A stretch of DNA of 5,656 nt, from positions 1 to 5,656 of the forward strand of contig CALGRN010000196.1 in assembly GCA_937880835.1 (NCBI GenBank), written 5' to 3'. A program made the position numbers and the translations under genes. The stretch is from an uncultured Prevotella sp. GTDB lineage: Bacteria; Bacteroidota; Bacteroidia; Bacteroidales; Bacteroidaceae. Below the pieces are notes generated by a model. That model was given only the letters and a program-made list of their open reading frames with translations, was not told the DNA's origin and ran no database searches. Below are positions 1-5,313 of the stretch, piece by piece (position 1 is the first letter of the stretch; every line of letters begins with the position of its first letter).

Positions 1-152
1 AGAACATTGCGCAGGTGGAACACTCCAGACACAGGTGCTTCGATAATTTCATCGTTAACTTGCTGGGTGCCATTGCGGCATATTGCCTGTTCCCAAAGAA
101 GCCGTGCATCAATGTACAAAGGACTGTAGATACACAGCTTGCTTTGTTCTGA
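1..152 (+). CDS. IS982-family transposase, C-terminal 49 codons (5' end outside window)
   Basis: The frame starting with the complete codon at base 3 reads NIAQVEHSRHRCFDNFIVNL and continues through GAIAAYCLFPKKPCINVQ to a TGA stop at 150-152. I recognise this as the conserved C-terminus of IS982-family transposases of Bacteroidales (the group that includes Porphyromonas IS195). In that family the region follows the last acidic residue of the DDE catalytic core, and the tail with an SRHR/FDNF motif and an AAY-FPKKP ending is highly conserved. The catalytic residues themselves lie upstream of the window, so intactness cannot be judged. The stop codon overlaps the putative terminal repeat by one base, as expected of a compact insertion sequence. 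Nothing in the visible part is frameshifted, so the element may be active. The subfamily is less certain than the family. Confidence 0.87.
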   Translation, partial: NIAQVEHSRHRCFDNFIVNLLGAIAAYCLFPKKPCINVQRTVDTQLALF

Positions 153-172
153 ATTCGTCGAACTCACGTTAA
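152..172 (+). repeat. Putative IS terminal inverted repeat (right end)
   Basis: The 21 bases begin AATTCGTCGAAC and end ACGTTAA. They are exactly the reverse complement of 4530-4550. Being immediately distal to the transposase stop, they are the best candidate for the right terminal repeat of the IS. The near-palindromic TTCGTCGAA core is notable. I have not confirmed the sequence against an annotated IS end. Confidence 0.65.
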
Positions 173-265
173 ACTTCAATCACTTGATATAAAATTATAA
201 TTATTCCAATAAGAAATTTATTATTTTGTATTTAACTAAATAATGCTGATTTTTTCGTTAAAAAA

Positions 266-297
266 TTTGCAATTAGTTGTTTTTTTATTTATATTTG
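266..297 (+). promoter_or_regulatory. Bacteroidetes-type promoter for the two-gene surface-protein unit
   Basis: A -33 element TTTG at 266-269 is followed by a 20-base spacer and a perfect -7 element TATATTTG (consensus TAnnTTTG) at 290-297. This is the arrangement used by the primary sigma factor of Bacteroidetes. Transcription would start near 303-306, giving a leader of about 155 bases before the ATG at 462. A small A/T-rich inverted repeat (249-266, loop CGTT) abuts the -33 element. The promoter lies outside the IS, so the genes do not depend on the element for transcription. Confidence 0.65.
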
Positions 298-323
298 CAA
301 CCGAAGTTTGGAGCACCTATTTC

Positions 324-345
324 ATCGTGTGTATCATACAACGAT
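324..345 (+). promoter_or_regulatory. Hairpin in the 5' leader of the surface-protein unit
   Basis: ATCGT, a bulged G, then TGTAT on the left faces ATACAACGAT on the right. That gives eight to nine base pairs with one bulge and a three- to five-base loop. It lies about 20 bases after the predicted transcription start, so it would sit near the 5' end of the mRNA, where such hairpins often stabilise transcripts. No U-tract follows, so it is not a terminator. No known riboswitch class is recognised. The function is an inference. Confidence 0.4.
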
Positions 346-461
346 AAATCTAATATGAACCAATAGAAACAGTTTATTAGAAATATGCTTTGAACTAAAC
401 AAACTGAAAAGCATTGTATAGTCTTAAACAAATCTTATAAATAACAAACAAAATCAAAATT

Positions 462-1529
462 ATGAAAAAACAATTACTCTTTACGTTTATCGTAACAATG
501 TTGCTGATGCCTTCATCGGGCTACGCACAGTCTATCAACAAAAGTGTTTTGATTTCAGACAAAGTGGAAATTGAAACCGGATCGCAGTATAATCTGTATA
601 TAAAGGAATACTCTCAGAAGGTTCTTGACTATCTGGCAAACAACAAACGAATTGCCGTAGAATTTGTGAGTAAATCTCCGGACATTGTAAACTCGGGCGG
701 AGCTTGGTTTAGAGGATTGAAACCGGGTGAATGTAAGATGACCGTACAGATTTATCAAGAACATCCTGATTACATGAATTATCCCGACTACGATAACATG
801 TTGGACGAAGTGCCTTTTGATGTTGTTGTAAAAAACCAAGTACCTGTGACACCAATGACATTGGTAACAGAGTGGGGAACCAGCAGAGATAAGATTGTGG
901 AAAAGATGACAAAAGAATTAGGTTTTACATCATTTACAAAATCATATTTAAAGATGAACCCGACCATAACGCCGGCAGACATCGCAAGTTATGAGATTTT
1001 CCTCACCAATGATTTTGAATTTCCTCTATACTATACATACTATGATGAAAACAACAATCTGTTATCATTCGATTTTCTCGTTAGTAACGCTGACCGAATG
1101 GCAGACCCCGAAAACTCTATAATAAGCAAATATCTCCAAGAAAACGGATATGAATATCTTGGCTATGATGAATCAAAATGGTTTGTTATGTATAATTCTA
1201 AAACCAAAACATTAGCAAGTTGCGGAGTGCTTATTGTTCAAGGACAATTCTTCATGTATTGTTTGTTTGAATATTATCCCACACATCCGACGGGCATTAC
1301 AAATCAAAAATCTGACGATCCTACAACAATGGATATGAAATACAATGGCAATATCATCGAGATAATAGCTAATGGACAAGAAGGAAAACCTGTTGCCATC
1401 TACTCTATTGATGGAAAATGTTTGGCAAAATCTACTCTTAAATCAGGCATAAACCGTTTTGAAATGGCTAAACCGATGCCTGTTATCGTAAGAGCAGGAA
1501 ACTGTCTGCCGGTGAAAATGATACCATAA
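462..1529 (+). CDS. Secreted protein of unknown function with Ig-like N-terminus and T9SS-like C-terminal domain
   Basis: This 355-residue protein has not been assigned to a named family. Residues 1-22 form a Sec signal peptide (MKKQ, a hydrophobic stretch, then SGYA before Q23) with no lipobox. Residues about 30-125 look like a Big_2-type immunoglobulin-like fold: a charged start, then SKSPDIV, GLKPGECKMTVQI and a closing strand FDVVV at 119-123. Residues about 132-272 form a second domain opening with TEWGTSRDKIVEKM and containing YYTYYDENNNLLSFDFLVS (190-208), a pattern I associate with uncharacterised Bacteroidetes secreted proteins. The end (296-355) resembles a degenerate type A T9SS sorting domain: PVAIYSIDGKCLAKSTLKSG, then VIVRAG and VKMIP. 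It is therefore probably exported and surface-attached or released. The start is preceded by an A-rich region without Shine-Dalgarno, usual for the phylum. It is probably co-transcribed with the gene 49 bases downstream. No catalytic motif is visible. Confidence 0.85.
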   Translation: MKKQLLFTFIVTMLLMPSSGYAQSINKSVLISDKVEIETGSQYNLYIKEYSQKVLDYLANNKRIAVEFVSKSPDIVNSGGAWFRGLKPGECKMTVQIYQEHPDYMNYPDYDNMLDEVPFDVVVKNQVPVTPMTLVTEWGTSRDKIVEKMTKELGFTSFTKSYLKMNPTITPADIASYEIFLTNDFEFPLYYTYYDENNNLLSFDFLVSNADRMADPENSIISKYLQENGYEYLGYDESKWFVMYNSKTKTLASCGVLIVQGQFFMYCLFEYYPTHPTGITNQKSDDPTTMDMKYNGNIIEIIANGQEGKPVAIYSIDGKCLAKSTLKSGINRFEMAKPMPVIVRAGNCLPVKMIP

Positions 1530-1578
1530 ATTCACACAAGCATAAATAATTATTATATAAACTTTAAACTATCACATT

Positions 1579-3762
1579 ATGAAAAAGATTAACATTCAAC
1601 TGATTTTAATCGCATTATTGTGTTATTTCAATCAACCGGTAACGGCATCAGATTGGACTTATGATTTCGAAGACTTCTTTACGCAAATCAAAGGTCAAGG
1701 TCCTAAAAAAGCAATTGATGCAAATCTCAACGGATTGGATTGGCACATGTATGGCGTGAGAAGCAGCTACGACTATACCGACTACTTCGAAGGAGCAGCT
1801 TCTATGCGTATATATGGAGAAATAAGCTCTGCTGCTGAAACTCCTAATTTCACTCTTACTTCACCAAGAGATATCGGTACATTCAAGTTTATGATTGGTT
1901 CAAATGCATATTGGCAAGGATATCAAGTGAAATGGATAGTACAGTGGTCGCTCGACGGTAATTCTTGGACAACAGTCGGAGAACCATTCCAAGCAGGAGA
2001 ATCACCTGTTGAAATATCACGTACAATCAATCAGAAGGCTGCTCGCGTTCGTATTGTAAGAGCAGATTATGCAGAATATGATCATGCAAGTGCCGGATCT
2101 TACAGCTATATCGCGAATATAGACAATATGACTATTACCGGTGTATCAGGTCCGACAATAACATTGACAACATCGGTAAGTGAACTTGATTTCGGTGAAT
2201 TGATATTAGGAGAAAGCCTCGAAAAGAGTTTCACTATGACATATGGTGGTGCTGAGGGTAATCCTGAGATAACTGTTAAGGGCGATAATGCATCTGCTTT
2301 CACCTTCACAAATGCTCCCGGTGAAGACGGAACAGACGAAATCACAGTAAAATGTACATCAAGTCGTCGTGGAGTACACTCTGCTTATATAAACATTGTT
2401 TATGGCGAACTTGCAACTAAAGTAAATCTTACTGCAGTTGGTAAGAAAGCTAATGAAGATCAACTGTTCAGTGGAGGTGAAGGTACAGAAGACAATCCAT
2501 ACCTCATTTCAAGTGATATGGATTTGATGGAATTGTCAGAAGAAGTTGAAAATAAGATGAATACTTTCAAGGGTAAATATTTCAAAATGACGAATAACAT
2601 CGATATGAAAAATGCAACAGATTTCCGCAGTATCGGTAACAACTTCGGTCGTTCTCCCGAACAAGATAATTATATACGTCCATTCTCAGGAACATTTGAC
2701 GGAGACGGTTATACTATTCACAGTTTCAACCCTAACTATTCGGAGCGTAACTTCTGTGGTCTTTTCGGTATTATCACTGAAGCTACAATCAAGAATCTTA
2801 CAATTTCCAAGAGTAGAATATCCGGAAATGCAGGTGTAGCAGCTCTTGTAGGTCTTTGTTATGGCGAAGCAGTTATCGAAAACTGCCATACTACGGCAGA
2901 CGTTAATGTAGAAGGCGCAATCTCTTATACTGCCGGAATTTGTGGAGGTGCAATGTCCGGAAACGGAGTAAGGATTTCAGATTGTACCAATGCTGCAACA
3001 GTTACAGGCGAAGTAGGAATAACTGCCGGTATCCTTTCATATTCATCACAAGAAGGAACAATTATAGAGCGTTGTGGAAATTACGGAACTATTACTGATC
3101 TAAAATCACACGTGGGAGGTATCATTGCTTCTGTTAAGAATGGTATTACTATCAATGACTGTTTCAATTCAGGAGAAATTAATATGGTTAACGAAGAAAA
3201 TGCTGAGAATACTCGTGGAGGTGGTATTTTAGGAACTGCCGAAACGTTTGAAAGCGGAATGATTTATATCAACAACTGTTACAATGTCGGTATATTGAAG
3301 ACACAATCCAATACTCTTCATCCTATATTTGACATTTCAAATGCATTCCCTGAAATATATAGTCTTCAAAACAATTACTATTCAAAAGAAATAAACGGAA
3401 TGAGCTATGCAGGTGAACCGGAAGAGGTTGCTGTGCTTACAGTAGCTGAAATGAAGTCTGATGAGTTCCTTAAAAAGTTAAACCGTGAACAGGAAATATG
3501 GATATTCAAAGAAGGCGTAAACAATGGTTTCCCTGTACCGGAAGGAAATATAAAAGTTGCTGTTAAACCGACAGTTGACACTTCAAAACCTGCAATCGCA
3601 ATCGTTGATGGAAAACTTTCTGTAAGCGGTAACTGCAAAGATGTAATGGTTTACGACGTAAACGGTAAACTTATAGGTGCAAACACTTCACTTGCAAGAG
3701 GTATATACATCGTTAAGATGAACGTTGACGGTAAATATTATGTAAGCAAGATAATGTACTGA
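1579..3762 (+). CDS. T9SS-exported adhesin-like protein with anchor-D Ig domain and GLUG-type beta-helix repeats
   Basis: This 727-residue protein is modular. Residues 1-23 are a Sec signal peptide, with predicted cleavage between VTA and SDW. Residues 25-190 form a jelly-roll-like module starting DWTYDFEDF and containing WIVQWSLDGNSWTTVGEPF, as in Bacteroidetes secreted proteins that carry carbohydrate-binding-like domains. Residues about 192-288 match the ASPM/SPD-2/Hydin or choice-of-anchor-D Ig fold (SELDFGELILGES, then INIVYGELATKVNLTAVG). From 300 (GTEDNPYLIS) to about 575 runs a GLUG-type repeat region, including FSGTFDGDGYTI and GLFG (394-397). Five repeats of the form I-x-x-C-x-x-x-x follow, with Cys at 436, 469, 499, 528 and 567; this fold is expected to be a right-handed beta-helix. 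The C-terminus (689-727: VMVYDVNGKLI, LARGIYIVKM, SKIMY) is a clear type A T9SS sorting domain. Its likely role is adhesion or glycan contact at the cell surface. The ligand is unknown and there are no catalytic residues. No promoter is seen in the 49-base gap upstream, which suggests an operon. Confidence 0.9.
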   Translation: MKKINIQLILIALLCYFNQPVTASDWTYDFEDFFTQIKGQGPKKAIDANLNGLDWHMYGVRSSYDYTDYFEGAASMRIYGEISSAAETPNFTLTSPRDIGTFKFMIGSNAYWQGYQVKWIVQWSLDGNSWTTVGEPFQAGESPVEISRTINQKAARVRIVRADYAEYDHASAGSYSYIANIDNMTITGVSGPTITLTTSVSELDFGELILGESLEKSFTMTYGGAEGNPEITVKGDNASAFTFTNAPGEDGTDEITVKCTSSRRGVHSAYINIVYGELATKVNLTAVGKKANEDQLFSGGEGTEDNPYLISSDMDLMELSEEVENKMNTFKGKYFKMTNNIDMKNATDFRSIGNNFGRSPEQDNYIRPFSGTFDGDGYTIHSFNPNYSERNFCGLFGIITEATIKNLTISKSRISGNAGVAALVGLCYGEAVIENCHTTADVNVEGAISYTAGICGGAMSGNGVRISDCTNAATVTGEVGITAGILSYSSQEGTIIERCGNYGTITDLKSHVGGIIASVKNGITINDCFNSGEINMVNEENAENTRGGGILGTAETFESGMIYINNCYNVGILKTQSNTLHPIFDISNAFPEIYSLQNNYYSKEINGMSYAGEPEEVAVLTVAEMKSDEFLKKLNREQEIWIFKEGVNNGFPVPEGNIKVAVKPTVDTSKPAIAIVDGKLSVSGNCKDVMVYDVNGKLIGANTSLARGIYIVKMNVDGKYYVSKIMY

Positions 3763-3796
3763 TTATTTCTTATAAAGATTTATTAGCATTCTAAAT

Positions 3797-3838
3797 AGAA
3801 GCCGGCGGTAGTGGACATTCCATGCCGCCGGCTTTTTG
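3797..3838 (+). terminator. Intrinsic terminator after the surface-protein unit
   Basis: The stem is GCCGGCGG (3801-3808) against CCGCCGGC (3825-3832): eight pairs, almost all G-C. It is extended by A-T pairs at the base (3799-3800 with 3833-3834), closes over a 16-base loop and is followed by TTTTT at 3833-3837. It stands about 38 bases after the stop of the second gene, in otherwise AT-rich DNA. The run of A before the stem is short, so it is a better terminator for the + strand than for the - strand. Confidence 0.88.
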
Positions 3839-3982
3839 TTATGTGAATATAAAATAAAATGAACTATACTAACTATATCCTTTATCTGTCTGAAAGTAAC
3901 AATTGCATACTCACGTTGTTGTAAATGCAGGCATGTAAGGCTATGGAACAGACATGAGGCTATGCTACAACGAGCAATCAAG
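3838..3982. other. Non-coding stretch with short imperfect repeats
   Basis: There is no credible gene here. A minus-strand open frame spans the stop region and the terminator but has no family resemblance. The stretch contains a short direct repeat with GGCTATG (in CATGTAAGGCTATG and again in CATGAGGCTATG, about 3944-3966). A weak inverted pair, GTTGTA (about 3918) and TACAAC (about 3965), flanks those repeats. Nothing further is recognised. Confidence 0.4.
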
Positions 3983-4010
3983 ATGTAGGGACATACCATG
4001 TGTATGTCCG
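3983..4010 (+). repeat. REP-like palindrome, copy 1
   Basis: This 28-base unit opens with ATGTAGGGAC and ends GTCCG. Its core stem is GGACATAC (3989-3996) against GTATGTCC (4002-4009) around the loop CATGT. The same unit occurs reversed at 4655-4682, where one stem pair is changed on both sides (T-A here, G-C there). That compensation indicates the hairpin itself is conserved. This style of repeat, GTAGGGAC followed by a palindrome ending GTCC, is found dispersed between genes in many genomes. Confidence 0.72.
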
Positions 4011-4288
4011 AAATTTATATACAGAACATTTGATATTGAAAATCAATATAATATAAACATCACCATAAAAGCTATTGTTTTGCAACATAAAAGGATAACT
4101 TTCAGAGTACAAAAAAGCAGCTTTTGAAAACTATACTTTAAAACACTAAAATGTACGGATGATATTAATAAGGTGTAAGAAATTATATTTAATATTATTC
4201 GTCAACAAACAATTTTCCATACAAAAAACACCAAAACGATGCACTGAAACAAGTTATATTTTTAATCAAATATTCCCCTTTCTGTAAA
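4011..4288. other. AT-rich intergenic DNA, nothing recognised
   Basis: No open frame, RNA gene, good promoter or terminator could be identified on either strand. A small palindrome AAAAAGC-A-GCTTTT (about 4110-4125) is the only local structure seen, and it is within what AT-rich sequence can produce by chance. Confidence 0.5.
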
Positions 4289-4442
4289 GAGCTATGCTTT
4301 TTACGATAAGGAGCTATGCTTTTTACGATAAGGAGCTATGCTTTTTACGATAAGGAGCATAGCTTTTTACGATAAAGAGCATAGCTCCTTATAACAGGAA
4401 GCAAAACTATTGATTATATGGAGTAAAAACATTGATTATTTA
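4289..4442 (+). repeat. 22-base tandem array, seven units, five well conserved
   Basis: Units begin at 4289, 4311, 4333, 4355, 4377, 4399 and 4421, all exactly 22 bases apart. Units 1-3 share GAGCTATGC followed by TTTTTACGATAAG and are essentially identical. Units 4 and 5 carry GAGCATAGC instead, so the nine-base core AGCTATGCT has become its own reverse complement AGCATAGCT while the rest of the unit stays the same. Unit 5 then ends in TCCTTAT. Units 6 and 7 are diverged (AAGC or GAGT start, shared ATTGATTAT at 4409 and 4431) but keep the 22-base phase. There are no unique spacers, so it is not a CRISPR. The period is about two helical turns, compatible with repeated protein binding on one DNA face. 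The function is unknown. Confidence 0.85.
4328..4392. repeat. Long hairpin formed within the 22-base array
   Basis: ATAAGGAGCTATGCT (4328-4342) is an exact reverse complement of AGCATAGCTCCTTAT (4378-4392). Pairing continues inward with one G-T wobble to 4347 and 4373. This gives a 20-pair stem with a 25-base loop that contains unit 4. The same right arm can pair equally well with 4306-4320 in unit 2, so two mutually exclusive structures exist. No T-run follows on the + strand, so a simple terminator is unlikely. Confidence 0.7.
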
Positions 4443-4529
4443 CTATTGTTTTTTTAATAATAAAAAATAAAATTCAAGTGCAAAAATATCAACAAGGAAA
4501 GAAAGTAGAATAACATAAATTCCTGCTAA
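4443..4529. other. Very AT-rich intergenic DNA
   Basis: This contains poly-T and poly-A runs (around 4447-4472) and no gene or recognisable signal on either strand. It separates the 22-base array from the solo IS-end sequence. Confidence 0.45.
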
Positions 4530-4550
4530 TTAACGTGAGTTCGACGAATT
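4530..4550 (-). repeat. Solo inverted copy of the IS terminal repeat
   Basis: The 21 bases (TTAACGTGAG through GACGAATT) are the exact reverse complement of 152-172. In an element of the same type this orientation marks a left end, with the element body expected to the right. However, the sequence after 4550 contains no transposase frame, and no partner end is seen up to 5656. It therefore looks like a remnant left by deletion of a second IS copy, or a small non-autonomous derivative. A chance 21-base match is very unlikely. Confidence 0.68.
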
Positions 4551-4623
4551 ATGATTCTTTCTGTAATTTGATGGATATTGCTTTATAGTACGGTTTGTAT
4601 GAAAAAACGTTTTAGCAGCCATA

Positions 4624-4657
4624 CCGATAAGACACATTGTTGTTTTACATTTATCGG
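4624..4657. repeat. Short inverted repeat next to REP copy 2
   Basis: CCGATAA (4624-4630) is complementary to TTATCGG (4651-4657), with a 20-base loop rich in T. It overlaps the first three bases of the adjacent REP-like unit, so it may be part of a composite palindromic element. It has no terminator-like T-run directly after the stem. Confidence 0.4.
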
Positions 4658-4682
4658 ACAGACCCTGTGTCTGTCCCTACAT
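4655..4682 (-). repeat. REP-like palindrome, copy 2 (reversed)
   Basis: Read on the minus strand this is the same 28-base unit as at 3983-4010, opening ATGTAGGGAC and ending GTCCG. The stem is GGACAGAC against GTCTGTCC with a five-base loop. Relative to copy 1 a T-A pair is replaced by G-C on both arms. Copies 2 and 3 form a divergent pair: their outer CCTACATGC (4676-4684) and GCATGTAGG (4712-4720) are complementary across 27 bases. Confidence 0.74.
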
Positions 4683-4713
4683 GCTGATTGATGATGTATA
4701 TATTATATCCTGC

Positions 4714-4741
4714 ATGTAGGAACACGCCACGTGCCTGTGTG
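4714..4741 (+). repeat. REP-like palindrome, copy 3 (diverged)
   Basis: The unit aligns over 28 bases with the other two (ATGTAGG, then AACACGC, loop CACGT, then GCCTGTGTG). The stem is imperfect (AACACGC against GCCTGTGT), so this copy is decaying. With copy 2 it forms an inverted pair, reminiscent of paired REP units in other bacteria. Confidence 0.6.
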
Positions 4742-4871
4742 TATTTACAACAATATTGCATGTATGTTCACTTTCCGACTTTTATAGGTTATAATTAAAT
4801 CTTTTGGATTGAATTAATCAAACTCTGGTTAATTACAATTATGCAAATGTTAATAATCAATCTAACTAATG

Positions 4872-4993
4872 TGTGGATAACTATGTGGATAACTACTGTA
4901 ATAACTTTCGAGTTATCCACAATAAAATAAAACAGACAATAAGTTTGTGCATATCCACACAGTTATAAATAGGTTTTAATTAAATTTTCCACA
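4872..4993. other. oriC: Cluster of five DnaA boxes, probable replication origin
   Basis: Three perfect matches to the DnaA box TTATCCACA occur within 50 bases: 4872-4880 (-), 4884-4892 (-) and 4913-4921 (+). Two single-mismatch boxes follow on the + strand, ATATCCACA at 4951-4959 and TTTTCCACA at 4985-4993. A weaker TGTTGATAA lies at 5103-5111. The first two boxes are 12 bases apart in the same orientation. Such density of 9-mers in about 120 bases, next to very AT-rich DNA and in a gene-free region, is the standard signature of a bacterial origin. dnaA itself is not in the window; in this phylum the origin need not adjoin dnaA. A plasmid or integrated element origin is the main alternative, but the neighbouring housekeeping-type frame favours the chromosome. 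Confidence 0.83.
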
Positions 4994-5160
4994 CTTTTTG
5001 CTTGTAAAAAGATATAAACTTATTAACTTTGTCCGTTGTAAACAAAATTGTTAATAACATATCTTAGAGTCTGATAATCAGTAAATAAATATTAATATGA
5101 ACTGTTGATAAACGAAACATTTATGTTTATAAAATAATACGCAAGTTTTTAAGCATAAAG
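4994..5160. other. AT-rich region beside the DnaA boxes, candidate DNA-unwinding element
   Basis: The sequence to the right of the last DnaA box is strongly AT-rich, with runs such as GTAAATAAATATTAATATG (5081-5099) and TTTATAAAATAATA. This is where strand opening is expected in an origin with DnaA boxes on one side. Exact limits cannot be set by eye, and the left flank (4786-4870) is almost as AT-rich. Confidence 0.5.
5002..5031 (+). promoter_or_regulatory. Promoter reading out of the origin toward the nadA-like frame
   Basis: TTG at 5002-5004, a 19-base spacer and TAACTTTG at 5024-5031 (perfect TAnnTTTG) make a good Bacteroidetes promoter. Transcription would begin near 5038, leaving a leader of about 275 bases before the ATG at 5314. 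The promoter starts eight bases after the last DnaA box (4985-4993), so DnaA bound there could influence it; this is an inference. Confidence 0.55.
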
Positions 5161-5313
5161 TTTTCAACTAATCAACGGCATATCATAATAGAACATATAT
5201 TCTTTTATTTATAAATTAAAAATAAGATAATGTATATATTTCTGTTGATTGGTATGCTGATATCGTTCAGAACAGCAGAGAATAATTTTTATATTATATA
5301 AAACAAAAATATT
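5032..5313 (+). other. Long AT-rich leader before the nadA-like frame
   Basis: This stretch holds the rest of the AT-rich origin flank and no clear gene. A 23-codon frame (5230-5301, MYIFLLIGMLISFRT...) is hydrophobic and ends four codons before the nadA-like ATG in the same frame. It lacks any recognised family and could be chance. No known riboswitch or NAD-responsive element is recognised. Confidence 0.4.

Larger units (their letters stand above)
1..172 (+). mobile_element. Right end of an IS982-like insertion sequence
   Basis: This is the 3' portion of an insertion sequence: the transposase tail followed directly by a 21-base sequence at 152-172 that recurs in inverted orientation at 4530-4550. 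The outer boundary is placed at about 172 because the match to the second copy stops there. The sequence beyond it turns abruptly AT-rich and non-coding. No target-site duplication can be identified, because the other end of the element lies outside the window. Confidence 0.7.

Noticed and set aside
303..461. Riboswitch in the leader of the surface genes
   Set aside because: Only one short bulged hairpin is visible and no conserved core of any known riboswitch class was recognised.
1579..1650. Lipoprotein signal in the second surface gene
   Set aside because: Cys15 is preceded by ALL, which lacks the small residue required before a lipobox cysteine. A standard signal peptide with cleavage after VTA fits better.
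3763..3999. 78-codon minus-strand frame
   Set aside because: It runs across the terminator hairpin, has no family resemblance, and its composition looks like translated non-coding DNA.
4328..4392. Rho-independent terminator in the array
   Set aside because: The stem is strong, but no T-run follows it on the + strand and no gene ends nearby.
4289..4442. CRISPR array
   Set aside because: The repeats are contiguous 22-base units with no unique spacers, and no cas gene is present.
4872..4993. Plasmid iteron origin
   Set aside because: The 9-mers are canonical DnaA boxes and a housekeeping-type frame follows. There is no Rep gene. The 22-base array is the only iteron-like element, and it lies over 400 bases away.
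5230..5301. 23-codon small membrane protein
   Set aside because: It is hydrophobic but very short, AT-driven and unlike anything known to me, so it is kept only as an observation.
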